The notes: generated by a model not told the origin, from the letters alone. A DNA stretch of 19,249 nucleotides from Candidatus Aerophobota bacterium (GCA_021163905.1 JAGGTG010000165.1:1-19249); one strand, 5' to 3'; shown: positions 1 to 7,996, counted from the first letter of the stretch. A program made the numbers and translations.

Positions 1-55
1 TAGGTACCGAGCACCTTCTTCTTGGATTGATAAGGGAAGGAGAGGGAGTTGCTGC
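1..55 (+). repeat. Direct repeat copy A inside clpC (Clp_N repeat 1)
   Basis: These 55 bases are identical to 229-283, an offset of 228 nt or exactly 76 codons. Both copies encode the conserved IGTEHLLLGLIREGEGVAA stretch of the duplicated Clp_N domain. The window begins at the first base of this copy, so the 5' extent of the identity cannot be seen. Confidence 0.95.
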
Positions 56-2372
56 TCTGGCTCTTCAGAATTTAGGAATAGATCTGGAACAGGTTCGACA
101 GGAAGTAGAAAAAGCTGTGGGAAAGGGCGGAGGATCTTTGTTTCTGGGACAAATTCCCTTTACTCCTCGAGCAAAGAAAGTTCTTGAATTAGCAGTAACT
201 GAGGCTCGAAATTTAGGTCATAACTATATAGGTACCGAGCACCTTCTTCTTGGATTGATAAGGGAAGGAGAGGGAGTTGCTGCCCAGATACTGACCAATC
301 TGGGTGCGGACCTTGAAAAGGTTCGAGAAGAGGTGGTTGATCTTCTAGGTGAGAAAATATCAGTAGAGAAAACCCCTCAACCAACAAATACCCCAACACT
401 TGATAGATACGGTAGAGATCTTACTGAACTTGCCCGTAACGGGGAATTGGATCCGGTTATAGGTAGAGAGAGGGAGATTGAAAGAGTTATTCAGATTTTG
501 TCTCGAAGAACAAAAAATAACCCTGTTCTTATAGGAGAAGCAGGAGTTGGAAAAACAGCTATTGCCGAAGGAATTGCTCAGAGAATAGTTGAAGGTTCTC
601 TTCCCGAGCCTCTGTTAAATAAAAGACTTGTGACAATTGAATTGGGATCAGTTGTAGCAGGGACTAAGTACAGGGGTGAGTTCGAAAAGCGAATGGAGAG
701 AATTTTAAACGAGATAAGGAAGGCTAAAAATATAATTCTCTTTATTGATGAGATCCATACTCTTGTGGGAGCAGGAGCTGCAGAGGGAGCTATAGATGCA
801 TCCAATATTTTGAAACCAGCTCTTGCCAGGGGTGAGTTACAGTGTATAGGGGCTACCACATTTGATGAGTACAGGAAGTATATTGAAAGAGATGAGGCTC
901 TTGAGAGAAGGTTTCAAACGGTAATGGTGAATGAGCCAACTGTCTCCCAGACTATTGAGATATTAAAGGGTTTAAGGGACAGGTATGAGGCTTTCCATCG
1001 GGTAAAAATAACTGATGAGGCTCTGGTGGCAGCAGCTAAGCTGTCCCATAGGTATATTCAGGGCCGTTTCCTTCCCGATAAGGCCATTGATGTTATGGAT
1101 GAGGCTGCAGCCAGGGTAAGACTGCAAAGTAGTGTGAGGCCAAAAAAGCTAAAGAGTGTAGAGGCTGAGCTGGAACAGGTGAGAAAAGAAAAGGAGGCAG
1201 CTATAAGGGCACAGGAGTTTGAGAAGGCTGCGAAGCTGCGTGATAGAGAGAAAAATCTGCGGCGTATCCTTATGGAGGAGAAGACCCAATGGGAGACAGA
1301 AAGAGGTAAAAAAGCCGAAGAAGAGGTGGTAACTGAGAAGGATATAGCCTATATTGTCTCCAGCTGGACAAATATTCCAATCCGTGATTTAACAGAAGAG
1401 GAGTCCAAGAGACTTTTGAGGATGGAAGAGGCTATCCACAAGAGGATGGTTGGTCAGGATGAGGCAATAAAAGCGGTATGTCAGTCAATACGCCGGGCAC
1501 AGGCTGGAGTTAAAAATATCAGGCGTCCTATAGGCTGTTTTATGTTCCTCGGCCCAACAGGTGTTGGAAAGACGGAATTGGCAAGAAGTTTGGCTGAATT
1601 TCTCTTTGGTGATGAGGATGCTATGATTCGCCTTGATATGTCAGAGTATATGGAAAAATTTACCGTTTCCCGCCTTACCGGAGCTCCTCCCGGGTATGTT
1701 GGTTATGAGGAGGGTGGTGAGTTAACCGAGAAGGTAAGAAGAAGACCTTATTCGGTTGTTCTTCTGGATGAAATTGAAAAGGCCCATCCTGATGTTTTCA
1801 ACATTCTGTTGCAGATTATGGAAGATGGAAGGTTATCTGATAATTTAGGTCATACTGTTGATTTCCGAAATACCGTTTTAATTATGACTTCTAATTTAGG
1901 TGCAGAACAGATAAGGAGTGATTCCAGTCTGGGGTTCAGATCGGGTGAGGGTGGTGGGATGAGTTACGAGGAAATGAAAAGCCGTGTACTATCTGAATTA
2001 AAACATCACTTCAGGCCAGAATTTTTAAACAGACTTGATGAGATAATAGTTTTTCATGCTCTCTCTCAGGAAGAGATAAAGAAAATAGTTGATCTCATAC
2101 TTGATGAGGAGAAAAAACTTCTTAAGGAAAAGGACATAAAACTCGAGGTTACCCCCGAAGCAAGGGATTTAATAGCCAAGGAGGGTTATGATCCTGATTT
2201 TGGTGCTCGCCCCTTGAGAAGAGCTATCCAGAGATTAATCGAGAACCCACTTTCAGAGGAGATTTTGCAGGGAAAATTTAAAGAAGGAGATACAGTTATT
2301 GTTACAGTTGAAAATGGGAGAATGGTTTTTACCAAGAAAAAAGAGACCAAGGCTAAAGTAGGCAGTAGCTGA
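1..2372 (+). CDS. clpC: ATP-dependent Clp protease ATPase subunit ClpC, 5'-truncated by the window edge
   Basis: ClpC is a cytoplasmic HSP100 unfoldase that threads damaged or tagged proteins into the ClpP peptidase. The gene is already open at base 1 (bases 1-2 finish an Ile codon), so the true start lies upstream. The visible protein begins inside the first of the two Clp_N repeats (IGTEHLLLGLIREGEG), and the second repeat is complete at about nt 160-350. AAA+ module 1 has Walker A GEAGVGKT (nt 534-557) and Walker B FIDEIH near nt 740-760. A UVR-type coiled segment (EFEKAAKLRDRE, about nt 1215-1250) separates the modules and marks ClpC rather than ClpA or ClpB. AAA+ module 2 has GPTGVGKT (nt 1551-1574), an LGF tripeptide (nt 1929-1937) in the place of the ClpP-docking loop, and the sensor-2 motif GARPLRRAIQ. 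CtsR, McsA or McsB would lie upstream if present. A hairpin terminator follows the stop. The family call is very secure. Confidence 0.97.
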   Translation, partial: GTEHLLLGLIREGEGVAALALQNLGIDLEQVRQEVEKAVGKGGGSLFLGQIPFTPRAKKVLELAVTEARNLGHNYIGTEHLLLGLIREGEGVAAQILTNLGADLEKVREEVVDLLGEKISVEKTPQPTNTPTLDRYGRDLTELARNGELDPVIGREREIERVIQILSRRTKNNPVLIGEAGVGKTAIAEGIAQRIVEGSLPEPLLNKRLVTIELGSVVAGTKYRGEFEKRMERILNEIRKAKNIILFIDEIHTLVGAGAAEGAIDASNILKPALARGELQCIGATTFDEYRKYIERDEALERRFQTVMVNEPTVSQTIEILKGLRDRYEAFHRVKITDEALVAAAKLSHRYIQGRFLPDKAIDVMDEAAARVRLQSSVRPKKLKSVEAELEQVRKEKEAAIRAQEFEKAAKLRDREKNLRRILMEEKTQWETERGKKAEEEVVTEKDIAYIVSSWTNIPIRDLTEEESKRLLRMEEAIHKRMVGQDEAIKAVCQSIRRAQAGVKNIRRPIGCFMFLGPTGVGKTELARSLAEFLFGDEDAMIRLDMSEYMEKFTVSRLTGAPPGYVGYEEGGELTEKVRRRPYSVVLLDEIEKAHPDVFNILLQIMEDGRLSDNLGHTVDFRNTVLIMTSNLGAEQIRSDSSLGFRSGEGGGMSYEEMKSRVLSELKHHFRPEFLNRLDEIIVFHALSQEEIKKIVDLILDEEKKLLKEKDIKLEVTPEARDLIAKEGYDPDFGARPLRRAIQRLIENPLSEEILQGKFKEGDTVIVTVENGRMVFTKKKETKAKVGSS
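229..283 (+). repeat. Direct repeat copy B inside clpC (Clp_N repeat 2)
   Basis: This is the second perfect copy of bases 1-55. Identity stops abruptly at 284 (C here, T at 56), after which the two repeats diverge as expected for old paralogous domain halves. All third codon positions match within the repeat, which protein conservation alone does not require. Confidence 0.95.
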
Positions 2373-2386
2373 TTTTTTTGTATAAA

Positions 2387-4624
2387 ATGAGGAACCTGAG
2401 TATTTATCCCCCCTCCAAAAAGGAGGGGGGTTTTATTAAGGTAAGATTTGCGGGTTTAGTTTTTCTTATTTTTTTTACTATTGGACTGCCAGCTTGTGTG
2501 TTTTCCTTTGAGCCAGTTTATATAACCCAGATAAAAATCCAGGGATCCCATTATATAAAAAAAGACGATATTCTTAAAGTAATTACCTCCAAACCCGGCC
2601 AGATCCTCTCCAAAGATAAAATAGTACAGGATATGAGAGCAATTTACGATATGGGATATTTTTACAAAATAAGGGCGCTTAAAGAGGAAACGCCAAAGGG
2701 AATTATTCTTATCTACGAGGTAGGTGAGTACCCTTTAGTGGAAAAAATAAAACTTGTTGGAGTTGAGGGAAGGGAGGTAAAAAAGCTAAAAAAACTCGTT
2801 AGCTTAAAAATCGGGGAGCCCTGGAATTATAAGAAAGCCCAGGAAAGTAAAGAGAAGATTTTAAGTTATTTTAAAGATAACGGCTATGTTGATGCAAGGG
2901 TAGATTTCTCCTCTCCATCTTCTGAGGAAAAAAGCTTTGTTGCGGTTTTTAATATAAAAAGAGGACAAAGAGCAAGGGTAATGGAGGTTGAGATATCAGG
3001 TAATCGATTCTTTTCAGATCAAAAGCTACGTTCTTTTATGCAGACAAGATTTAAAAGATACTTTGATCCGGAAACTTTAAAAAAGGATATTAAAAAACTA
3101 AGAGAAAAATACCGTGAACAGGGCTTTTATTTTGTAAATATTTATTCTTCCGGACTTAAGTTTTTTAAAAAATACAGGGTAAGATGGGTAAGGGTATTTC
3201 TCAAAGTAGAAGAAGGGAAAAGGTTTAAGGTAGAGAGGATAAATTTAGAGGGTAATCATATCTTCTCTGAAAAGCAGATAAAGGATCAGATAAGACCAAA
3301 AGAAGGAGAGGTTTTTAATATCAGAAAGCTTAGAAAAAGCATTCAAAGAATTCAAAATATGTATGGTGATAAGGGGTATCTTTATACCGTTGTTAGGGAT
3401 AATCTTAAATTTAACAGGAAAGCTGCTCTTGTAGATATTGAAATTTTTATTCAGGAGAAAATACAGGTTCATCTTGGAAAGATAAAACTGGAGGGGAATA
3501 AATCTACAAAGTGGAGAGTTTTTAAACATACCCTTCTTTTGCATAAAGGGGATATTTTTAGCACCGATAAGATAAGGGAGAGCTGGAGAAGGTTGTATAA
3601 TCTTGGTTTTTTTGAAAAAGTAGAAATGGAGCCCCTTTATACCTCCGACCCTTCAGTGCTGGATCTTTTAATAAAGGTTAAGGAAAAGGAAAAAACGGGA
3701 AAACTTCTCTTTGGTGCAAGTTATAGTTCTGCCTCAGGTGTTGAAGGATTTATCCAGTTTTCCAAGGATAATCTCTGGGGAGAGGGGAAAATGTTGAGTT
3801 TAGATTGGGAGTTTGGAAGAAAAAGAGATAATTACCAGCTAAGCTATATTGATAGATGGTGGCAGGATACTCCAACGAGATTGGAGCTTGATGTTTACAA
3901 CAGAGAATACAAATTTTATGATACAGAAGGTTATATTAAAAGAAGTTCAGGTGTAGATATAAGTCTGGGGCGTCCATGGTTTAGCAATTTCACCTTTTAT
4001 TTAACTTTAAATAGTCAAAAAACAAGGATAAGTTCTCTTGAGAATATACCTTTACCTTCTGATTTAAAAGAAGGGGAAAGTTCCTACCAGAGTTTAAAAC
4101 CAGCTATTGTATGGGACTCTCGTGTAAGAGATGAAGCTTTTAACTCTTATAGTGGATTTTATGGGCTGGTATCATTTGAGAAAAGTGGTGGCTTTCTGGG
4201 AGGTAATGTTAATTTTACCAAATATTTTCTTGATTTAAGAAAATACTCAAGATCAGGTAAATTCTGGAGAGCACCTATTCTGGCCTTAAGGTTAAGAGGA
4301 AAGTGGGGAGAAAATCTGCCCTTTGATGAGGAGTTCTATACAGGTGGTCAGGATACCTTAAGAGGGTATCAGCAAAACGAGTTTAAAAGTCCCAGAGTTT
4401 TACTTGGAACAGTGGAGCTGAGAGTTCCACTTACCCAGGGGCTTCTTAGCTACATCTTTTTCGATACAGCCGATATTCAGTACAGCTTTACTCATCAGGA
4501 TTATAAAAATGGATTTGGATTTGGTATGAGGATAACCTCTCCTGTTGGGATTATTCGCCTTGATTATGGAATTGGTGAGAGTGGTGAGCCACGGATTTAC
4601 TTTGGAATGGGTGATGTATTTTAA
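2387..4624 (+). CDS. bamA: Outer membrane protein assembly factor BamA (Omp85 family)
   Basis: BamA folds and inserts beta-barrel proteins into the outer membrane, so the host is a diderm. Numbering from ATG 2387, five POTRA domains are visible at about residues 42-115, 116-192, 196-275, 279-357 and 361-432. Each has the typical pattern of an I-x-GN/GS strand followed by a GY/GF helix end. A beta-barrel fills residues 437-745, with the loop-6 RGY motif (nt 4361-4369) and a C-terminal Phe. A hydrophobic stretch (about residues 22-40) looks like a signal peptide. The coordinates use the nearest ATG, but it has no Shine-Dalgarno and would translate through the hairpin. An ATT at 2435, with AGGAGG 8 nt upstream, would give 729 aa beginning at the signal peptide and may be the real start. 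The usual partners skp and lpxD do not follow. Function is secure; the start is uncertain. Confidence 0.95.
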   Translation: MRNLSIYPPSKKEGGFIKVRFAGLVFLIFFTIGLPACVFSFEPVYITQIKIQGSHYIKKDDILKVITSKPGQILSKDKIVQDMRAIYDMGYFYKIRALKEETPKGIILIYEVGEYPLVEKIKLVGVEGREVKKLKKLVSLKIGEPWNYKKAQESKEKILSYFKDNGYVDARVDFSSPSSEEKSFVAVFNIKRGQRARVMEVEISGNRFFSDQKLRSFMQTRFKRYFDPETLKKDIKKLREKYREQGFYFVNIYSSGLKFFKKYRVRWVRVFLKVEEGKRFKVERINLEGNHIFSEKQIKDQIRPKEGEVFNIRKLRKSIQRIQNMYGDKGYLYTVVRDNLKFNRKAALVDIEIFIQEKIQVHLGKIKLEGNKSTKWRVFKHTLLLHKGDIFSTDKIRESWRRLYNLGFFEKVEMEPLYTSDPSVLDLLIKVKEKEKTGKLLFGASYSSASGVEGFIQFSKDNLWGEGKMLSLDWEFGRKRDNYQLSYIDRWWQDTPTRLELDVYNREYKFYDTEGYIKRSSGVDISLGRPWFSNFTFYLTLNSQKTRISSLENIPLPSDLKEGESSYQSLKPAIVWDSRVRDEAFNSYSGFYGLVSFEKSGGFLGGNVNFTKYFLDLRKYSRSGKFWRAPILALRLRGKWGENLPFDEEFYTGGQDTLRGYQQNEFKSPRVLLGTVELRVPLTQGLLSYIFFDTADIQYSFTHQDYKNGFGFGMRITSPVGIIRLDYGIGESGEPRIYFGMGDVF
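2408..2437 (+). terminator. Intrinsic terminator-like hairpin after clpC, overlapping the bamA leader
   Basis: A perfect 9-bp stem is formed by CCCCCCTCC (2408-2416) and GGAGGGGGG (2422-2430), with an AAAAA loop and TTTTATT directly after. This is the textbook shape of a rho-independent terminator, 35 nt after the clpC stop. The 3' arm also contains AGGAGG, a full Shine-Dalgarno sequence for the following bamA. The element may therefore act as terminator, attenuator or translation switch. C-rich/G-rich palindromes of this kind also occur as dispersed REP-like elements in some genomes. With only one copy in the window, that cannot be judged here. Confidence 0.8.
2421..2426 (+). promoter_or_regulatory. 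Shine-Dalgarno AGGAGG buried in the hairpin 3' arm
   Basis: AGGAGG ends 8 nt before an ATT codon at 2435 in the bamA frame. Translation from there would start directly with a signal-peptide-like sequence (KVRFAGLVFLIFF). The standard start codons upstream, TTG 2378 and ATG 2387, have no Shine-Dalgarno. When the hairpin is formed this site would be paired and hidden from ribosomes. Confidence 0.5.
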
Positions 4625-4646
4625 ATTCTAAATTAGAGGTGGTAAG

Positions 4647-5165
4647 ATGCAGATTGATGGTGTAAATATTAAAGTTATAAAAGGGGATATAACCGAACAA
4701 AATGTGGAGGCTATTGTAAATGCTGCAAATAACCACTTCATAATGGGTGGAGGTGTTGCTGGAGCTATTAAAAGAAAGGGAGGAAAAATTATAGAGGATG
4801 AAGCTGTAGCTCAAGGACCGGTTGAGATAGGTGAGGCTGTTGTTACCTCAGGGGGAAATCTTCCAGCTAAATACGTTATTCACGCCTCCACTATGGGTAT
4901 GGATTTTAAAACAGATTCGGACAAAATAGCAGCTGCCACTCGAAATACTTTAAAAAGAGCCGATGAGAAAAAAATTAAACAGATAGCTTTTCCGGCTCTT
5001 GGATGTGGAGTGGGAGGATTTCCAGTTAGTGAGGCAGCAAAAATTATGCTTCGAGAGATAAAAAACTACCTTAAGGATAACCCTTCCTCCCAGATAAAAG
5101 AGATTATTTTTGTTATGTACACCCAAAAGGACTTTAAGGATTTTTCAGCTGTAGTAGAAAGTTGA
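4647..5165 (+). CDS. Macro domain protein (ADP-ribose-binding, probable ADP-ribosyl hydrolase)
   Basis: This 172-aa protein consists of a single macro domain. Family motifs are clear: KGDIT near residue 12, VNAANN near residue 25 (adenosine pocket), MGGGVAGAI (ribose/diphosphate loop) and the second phosphate loop PALGCGVGGFP near residue 117. Macro domains bind ADP-ribose, and many bacterial ones remove ADP-ribose from protein, nucleic acid or O-acetyl-ADP-ribose. The Asn of NAAN and the GGGVA loop are intact, so ligand binding is likely, but the substrate cannot be told from sequence. The ATG has a good Shine-Dalgarno (GAGGTGG, 4636-4642), and the gene lies 22 nt after bamA. The stop overlaps the start of the next gene by 4 nt (TTGA), which suggests translational coupling. 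No DarT-like toxin or sirtuin is beside it. Confidence 0.92.
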   Translation: MQIDGVNIKVIKGDITEQNVEAIVNAANNHFIMGGGVAGAIKRKGGKIIEDEAVAQGPVEIGEAVVTSGGNLPAKYVIHASTMGMDFKTDSDKIAAATRNTLKRADEKKIKQIAFPALGCGVGGFPVSEAAKIMLREIKNYLKDNPSSQIKEIIFVMYTQKDFKDFSAVVES

Positions 5166-5716
5166 AGGTTACCTCCGGTATCTTAAAGGGAAAGAGGATA
5201 AAAACTAAAAGAGGTCTATCTACAAGGCCACTTTTATCTCGAATAAGAAAGTCTTTGTTTGATGTTCTGGGAGAGGCAGTAAAGGGGAAAAAATTTCTGG
5301 ATCTTTACGCTGGTTCAGGTGCGGTAGGAATAGAGGCTATTTCCAGAGGCGCAGGGGAAGTTATATTTGTTGAAATAGATCCTGAATGTGTGAGAATTAT
5401 AAAAGATAATTTGATCCACTGTGGTGTTTACTCAAAAGCAAAGGTTTATCAGCAGGATGTTTTGCATATTCTTCCCCTTCTTTTAAAAGAGGGTGATTTT
5501 GATTTTATCTTTGTTGGACCTCCCTATTTTAAAGGACTGCAGGATAAAACACTTGATATTATCCAGAGATCGAATAATTTTAAAGGGGAGGTAATTGTTC
5601 AGCACTCTCCAAAGGAAAAGTTTAATCTTAAACGAGAGGAGATTTATCTAATTGAACAGAGAAAATACGGTGATGTTATTTTAACCTTTCTAAAAGTTAA
5701 AATCAAGCATTGGTAA
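5162..5716 (+). CDS. rsmD: RsmD-like 16S rRNA (guanine966-N2)-methyltransferase with altered motif IV
   Basis: RsmD transfers a methyl group from S-adenosylmethionine to N2 of G966 in 16S rRNA. The 184-aa protein has the family N-terminus (GILKGKRIKT, then STRPLLSRIRKSLFDVLG), the SAM-binding motif LDLYAGSGAVGIEAISRGA near residues 46-64 and the acidic motif II FVEID. Motif IV, normally (D/N)PPY in this N2-methyltransferase group, reads GPPY at residues 119-122 (nt 5516-5527). Loss of the acidic or amide side chain that normally holds the target amine is odd and may weaken or alter activity. The reading frame is intact and motif spacing is normal, so this is not an obvious pseudogene. The start is a TTG that overlaps the macro-gene stop, with no strong Shine-Dalgarno, so translation is probably coupled. 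It ends 1 nt before the next gene. Confidence 0.88.
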   Translation: MKVTSGILKGKRIKTKRGLSTRPLLSRIRKSLFDVLGEAVKGKKFLDLYAGSGAVGIEAISRGAGEVIFVEIDPECVRIIKDNLIHCGVYSKAKVYQQDVLHILPLLLKEGDFDFIFVGPPYFKGLQDKTLDIIQRSNNFKGEVIVQHSPKEKFNLKREEIYLIEQRKYGDVILTFLKVKIKHW

Positions 5717-5717
5717 A

Positions 5718-6188
5718 ATGTTAGTCTTTCTATCCCATTGTTTGCTGAATCAACTGGTAAGGGCTGGGGGTTCTTTTACCCCTGGTGTAACCGGAAGGTT
5801 GCTGGAGCTTTTAAGTAAATACCCCGTTTTTATATACCAACTTCCCTGTCCCGAGTATTTTTTTCTTGGCTTAAGGGAGAAAAAAACACAGGATGTGTGG
5901 GAGAGTATTCCGGGATTTAAAGACTTTGTGTCGAATCTTGCAGATGATCTTGAGAAAAAAGTGCGGCAGATAATAGAGGATAAAGATTTAATTTTAGTTT
6001 CCATAGCCCGTTCTCCCTGCTGTTCAACAGGTATGGTCCACAGGGGCGATAGACTGGTTAAGGGTAGGGGTATCTGGGTTAGAGAACTGGAAAAAAGATT
6101 TAAATTTGATATAATTGAGTTTGATTTTAAGAAAGTTGATGAATCCTTACATAAGTTAAAGGAGTTTTTAAATAAAAAGGTCAAATAG
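5718..6188 (+). CDS. TudS/DUF523-related putative desulfidase
   Basis: This 156-aa protein resembles the DUF523/TudS group, whose characterised member is an iron-sulfur thiouracil desulfidase. The visible signature is SHCLLN (Cys8), then LPCPE (Cys44) followed by FLGL, and RSPCCS (Cys101, Cys102). Three of these cysteines are placed to hold a [4Fe-4S] cluster, as in TudS. The HCLLN start and the missing GGLP loop make it closer to the TudS-related side branch than to classical DUF523, so the substrate is unknown. There is no signal peptide or membrane segment, so it should be cytoplasmic. It starts 1 nt after rsmD and ends 2 nt before uvrC, firmly inside a nucleic-acid repair and modification run. 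A role in removing sulfur from thiolated bases is plausible but is inference. Confidence 0.72.
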   Translation: MLVFLSHCLLNQLVRAGGSFTPGVTGRLLELLSKYPVFIYQLPCPEYFFLGLREKKTQDVWESIPGFKDFVSNLADDLEKKVRQIIEDKDLILVSIARSPCCSTGMVHRGDRLVKGRGIWVRELEKRFKFDIIEFDFKKVDESLHKLKEFLNKKVK

Positions 6189-6190
6189 CC

Positions 6191-7996
6191 TTGGATTTAA
6201 GGGAGAAACTAAAGCTTTTACCGGATAAGCCGGGGGTTTATCTTTTTAAAAATAAGAAAGGTAAAATCATTTACGTAGGAAAGGCCATCTCTCTTAGAAA
6301 GAGGGTCAGATCCTACTTTCAAAGAGGGGTATTTTCTCCCAGAATAGGTTCTCTTGTTTCCAGAATACAGGATCTGGAATGGATTGTAACCGAGTCCGAA
6401 GCTGAAGCCTTTCTTCTTGAATCTAACCTCATAAAACACCATCATCCAAGATACAACATAAGATTTCGAGATGATAAGTCCTATCCCTATATAAAAATAT
6501 CAACCAATGAGGATTTCCCCCGAGTTTTTCTTACACGAAATCCTAAAAGAGATGGATGTCAGTATTTTGGTCCTTATACAAATGTCAAAGCTGCAAAGAA
6601 AACTCTAAGGTTAATTCACCGTCTTTTTCCTCTTAGAAGATGTAAGGATAAATTTAAAAACCGTCTTTCTCCCTGTCTTAACTTTTATATTGGTGAGTGT
6701 AGCGCACCCTGCGTTGGAAGAATAACAAAGGATGAATATTCCTCTCTTGTTAAGGGTGTTTCTCTTTTTCTCCAGGGGCATTACAAAACCCTTGTTTCCA
6801 GTTTAAAAGAGCAGATGTTGAAAGCCTCAAAGGAACAGGAATTTGAAAGAGCCGCAAAGATAAGAGATGCAATTTTAGCTATAGAGAAGATGAGTCAGAC
6901 ACAAAGGGTTACCTCTTTCCCCGGCGAGGATATTGATCTTATTGCAGTTGCCCAAAAAGGAAGACAGGCCTGCGCTCTTGTTTTTATTATAAGAGAGGGA
7001 AAGGTTATAGATAAAAATCATTTCCTGTTAAATATAGATGTGGAAGAGAGGCAGGGGAATATCCTTTCCTATTTTGTTAAACAGTACTATGCAACAGCTT
7101 CCTTTATTCCCTCACAAATAATAGTTCCAGAGGAGGTGGAGGAAAAAGAAGAGATAGTTTCCTGGTTTTTTCACAAGACAGGTAAAAAGGTAGAATTTGT
7201 AGTTCCAAAAAGGGGTGATAAGGCAAAACTTTTAAAACTTGCAAGTGAAAATGCGGCGTTAATTTTGGAGCAAAATCAACCCGAAAAGAAAGAGCAACCT
7301 CTTCTGGAACTTAAAAATTACCTTGATCTCCCTCAACTTCCCTTTAGAATAGAGGGGTTTGATATATCCAACATTGCAGGATCTGAGGCTGTTGGCTCTC
7401 TTGTTGTTTTTGAGGATGGCAAACCTAAAAAATCAGAATACAGAAAATTCAAGATCAAAAGCGTTAATGGAATTGATGATTTTGCCATGTTAAAGGAGAT
7501 AATTTCTCGCCGATACAAAAGAGTTCTGGAGGAGAAAAAAGAGCTTCCCCAGCTTATCTTGGTTGATGGAGGAAAAGGACAGGTTGGGGTTTGCTTCAGG
7601 GCATTAAAGGAGTTGAATTTGCACCATATTCCTATGATTGGACTTGCCAAGGAATTTGAACAGATTTACACTCCAGATAGAAGCGATCCAATTGAGCTTC
7701 CATTTGACTCATCCGCTCTTAAGCTTTTGCAGTGGGTAAGAGATGAGGCTCATCGTTTTGCCTTAACTTATCATCGTAAAAAAAGAGAAAAGAAAGTCAA
7801 AAAATCCTGGATAGAGGAAATCCCAGGAGTGGGTGAGGTAACGAAAAAACTCCTTTTAAGCCACTTTAAATCTTTAAACAGGATAAAAGATGCGAGTATA
7901 CAGGATCTAATACAGATTCCTGGAATAGGAAAGAAAAAGGCAAAACTGATAAAGGAGTGGGTAAATAAACTGCCTTTAGAAAAAGGGGAGAGATAA
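6191..7996 (+). CDS. uvrC: Excinuclease ABC subunit UvrC
   Basis: UvrC makes both incisions around bulky DNA lesions in nucleotide excision repair, after UvrA/UvrB damage loading. The 601-aa protein has the complete family layout. The GIY-YIG nuclease (residues about 10-95) carries GVYLF, IIYVGKA, LRKRVRSYF and the acidic SEAEAFLLESNLIK, and makes the 3' cut. A Cys-containing segment follows (CLNFYIGECSAPC). The UVR helix (EFERAAKIRDAI) binds UvrB. The RNase H-like nuclease for the 5' cut has GFDISN, LVDGGKGQ and DEAHRFA, so its Asp-Asp-His set is present. Two C-terminal helix-hairpin-helix motifs (IPGVGEVTKKLLLSHF, IPGIGKKKAKLI) bind DNA. The start is TTG, with only a short AAGG-type Shine-Dalgarno, 2 nt after the preceding stop. 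An alkyltransferase gene follows after 1 nt. Confidence 0.97.
   Translation: MDLREKLKLLPDKPGVYLFKNKKGKIIYVGKAISLRKRVRSYFQRGVFSPRIGSLVSRIQDLEWIVTESEAEAFLLESNLIKHHHPRYNIRFRDDKSYPYIKISTNEDFPRVFLTRNPKRDGCQYFGPYTNVKAAKKTLRLIHRLFPLRRCKDKFKNRLSPCLNFYIGECSAPCVGRITKDEYSSLVKGVSLFLQGHYKTLVSSLKEQMLKASKEQEFERAAKIRDAILAIEKMSQTQRVTSFPGEDIDLIAVAQKGRQACALVFIIREGKVIDKNHFLLNIDVEERQGNILSYFVKQYYATASFIPSQIIVPEEVEEKEEIVSWFFHKTGKKVEFVVPKRGDKAKLLKLASENAALILEQNQPEKKEQPLLELKNYLDLPQLPFRIEGFDISNIAGSEAVGSLVVFEDGKPKKSEYRKFKIKSVNGIDDFAMLKEIISRRYKRVLEEKKELPQLILVDGGKGQVGVCFRALKELNLHHIPMIGLAKEFEQIYTPDRSDPIELPFDSSALKLLQWVRDEAHRFALTYHRKKREKKVKKSWIEEIPGVGEVTKKLLLSHFKSLNRIKDASIQDLIQIPGIGKKKAKLIKEWVNKLPLEKGER

Noticed and set aside
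2358..2388. Promoter for bamA around the -10-like TATAAAAT at 2381
   Set aside because: No recognisable -35 at 16-18 bp spacing and no TG extension; kept only as a note in the bamA finding.
2495..2500. LPAC near the end of the BamA signal sequence as a lipobox
   Set aside because: Pro at -2 is a poor lipobox residue, and BamA proteins are integral barrels, not lipoproteins; cleavage after VFS is more likely.
4647..5165. Macro domain as the antitoxin of a DarTG-type toxin-antitoxin pair
   Set aside because: No DarT-like ADP-ribosyltransferase is next to it; the neighbours are bamA and rsmD.
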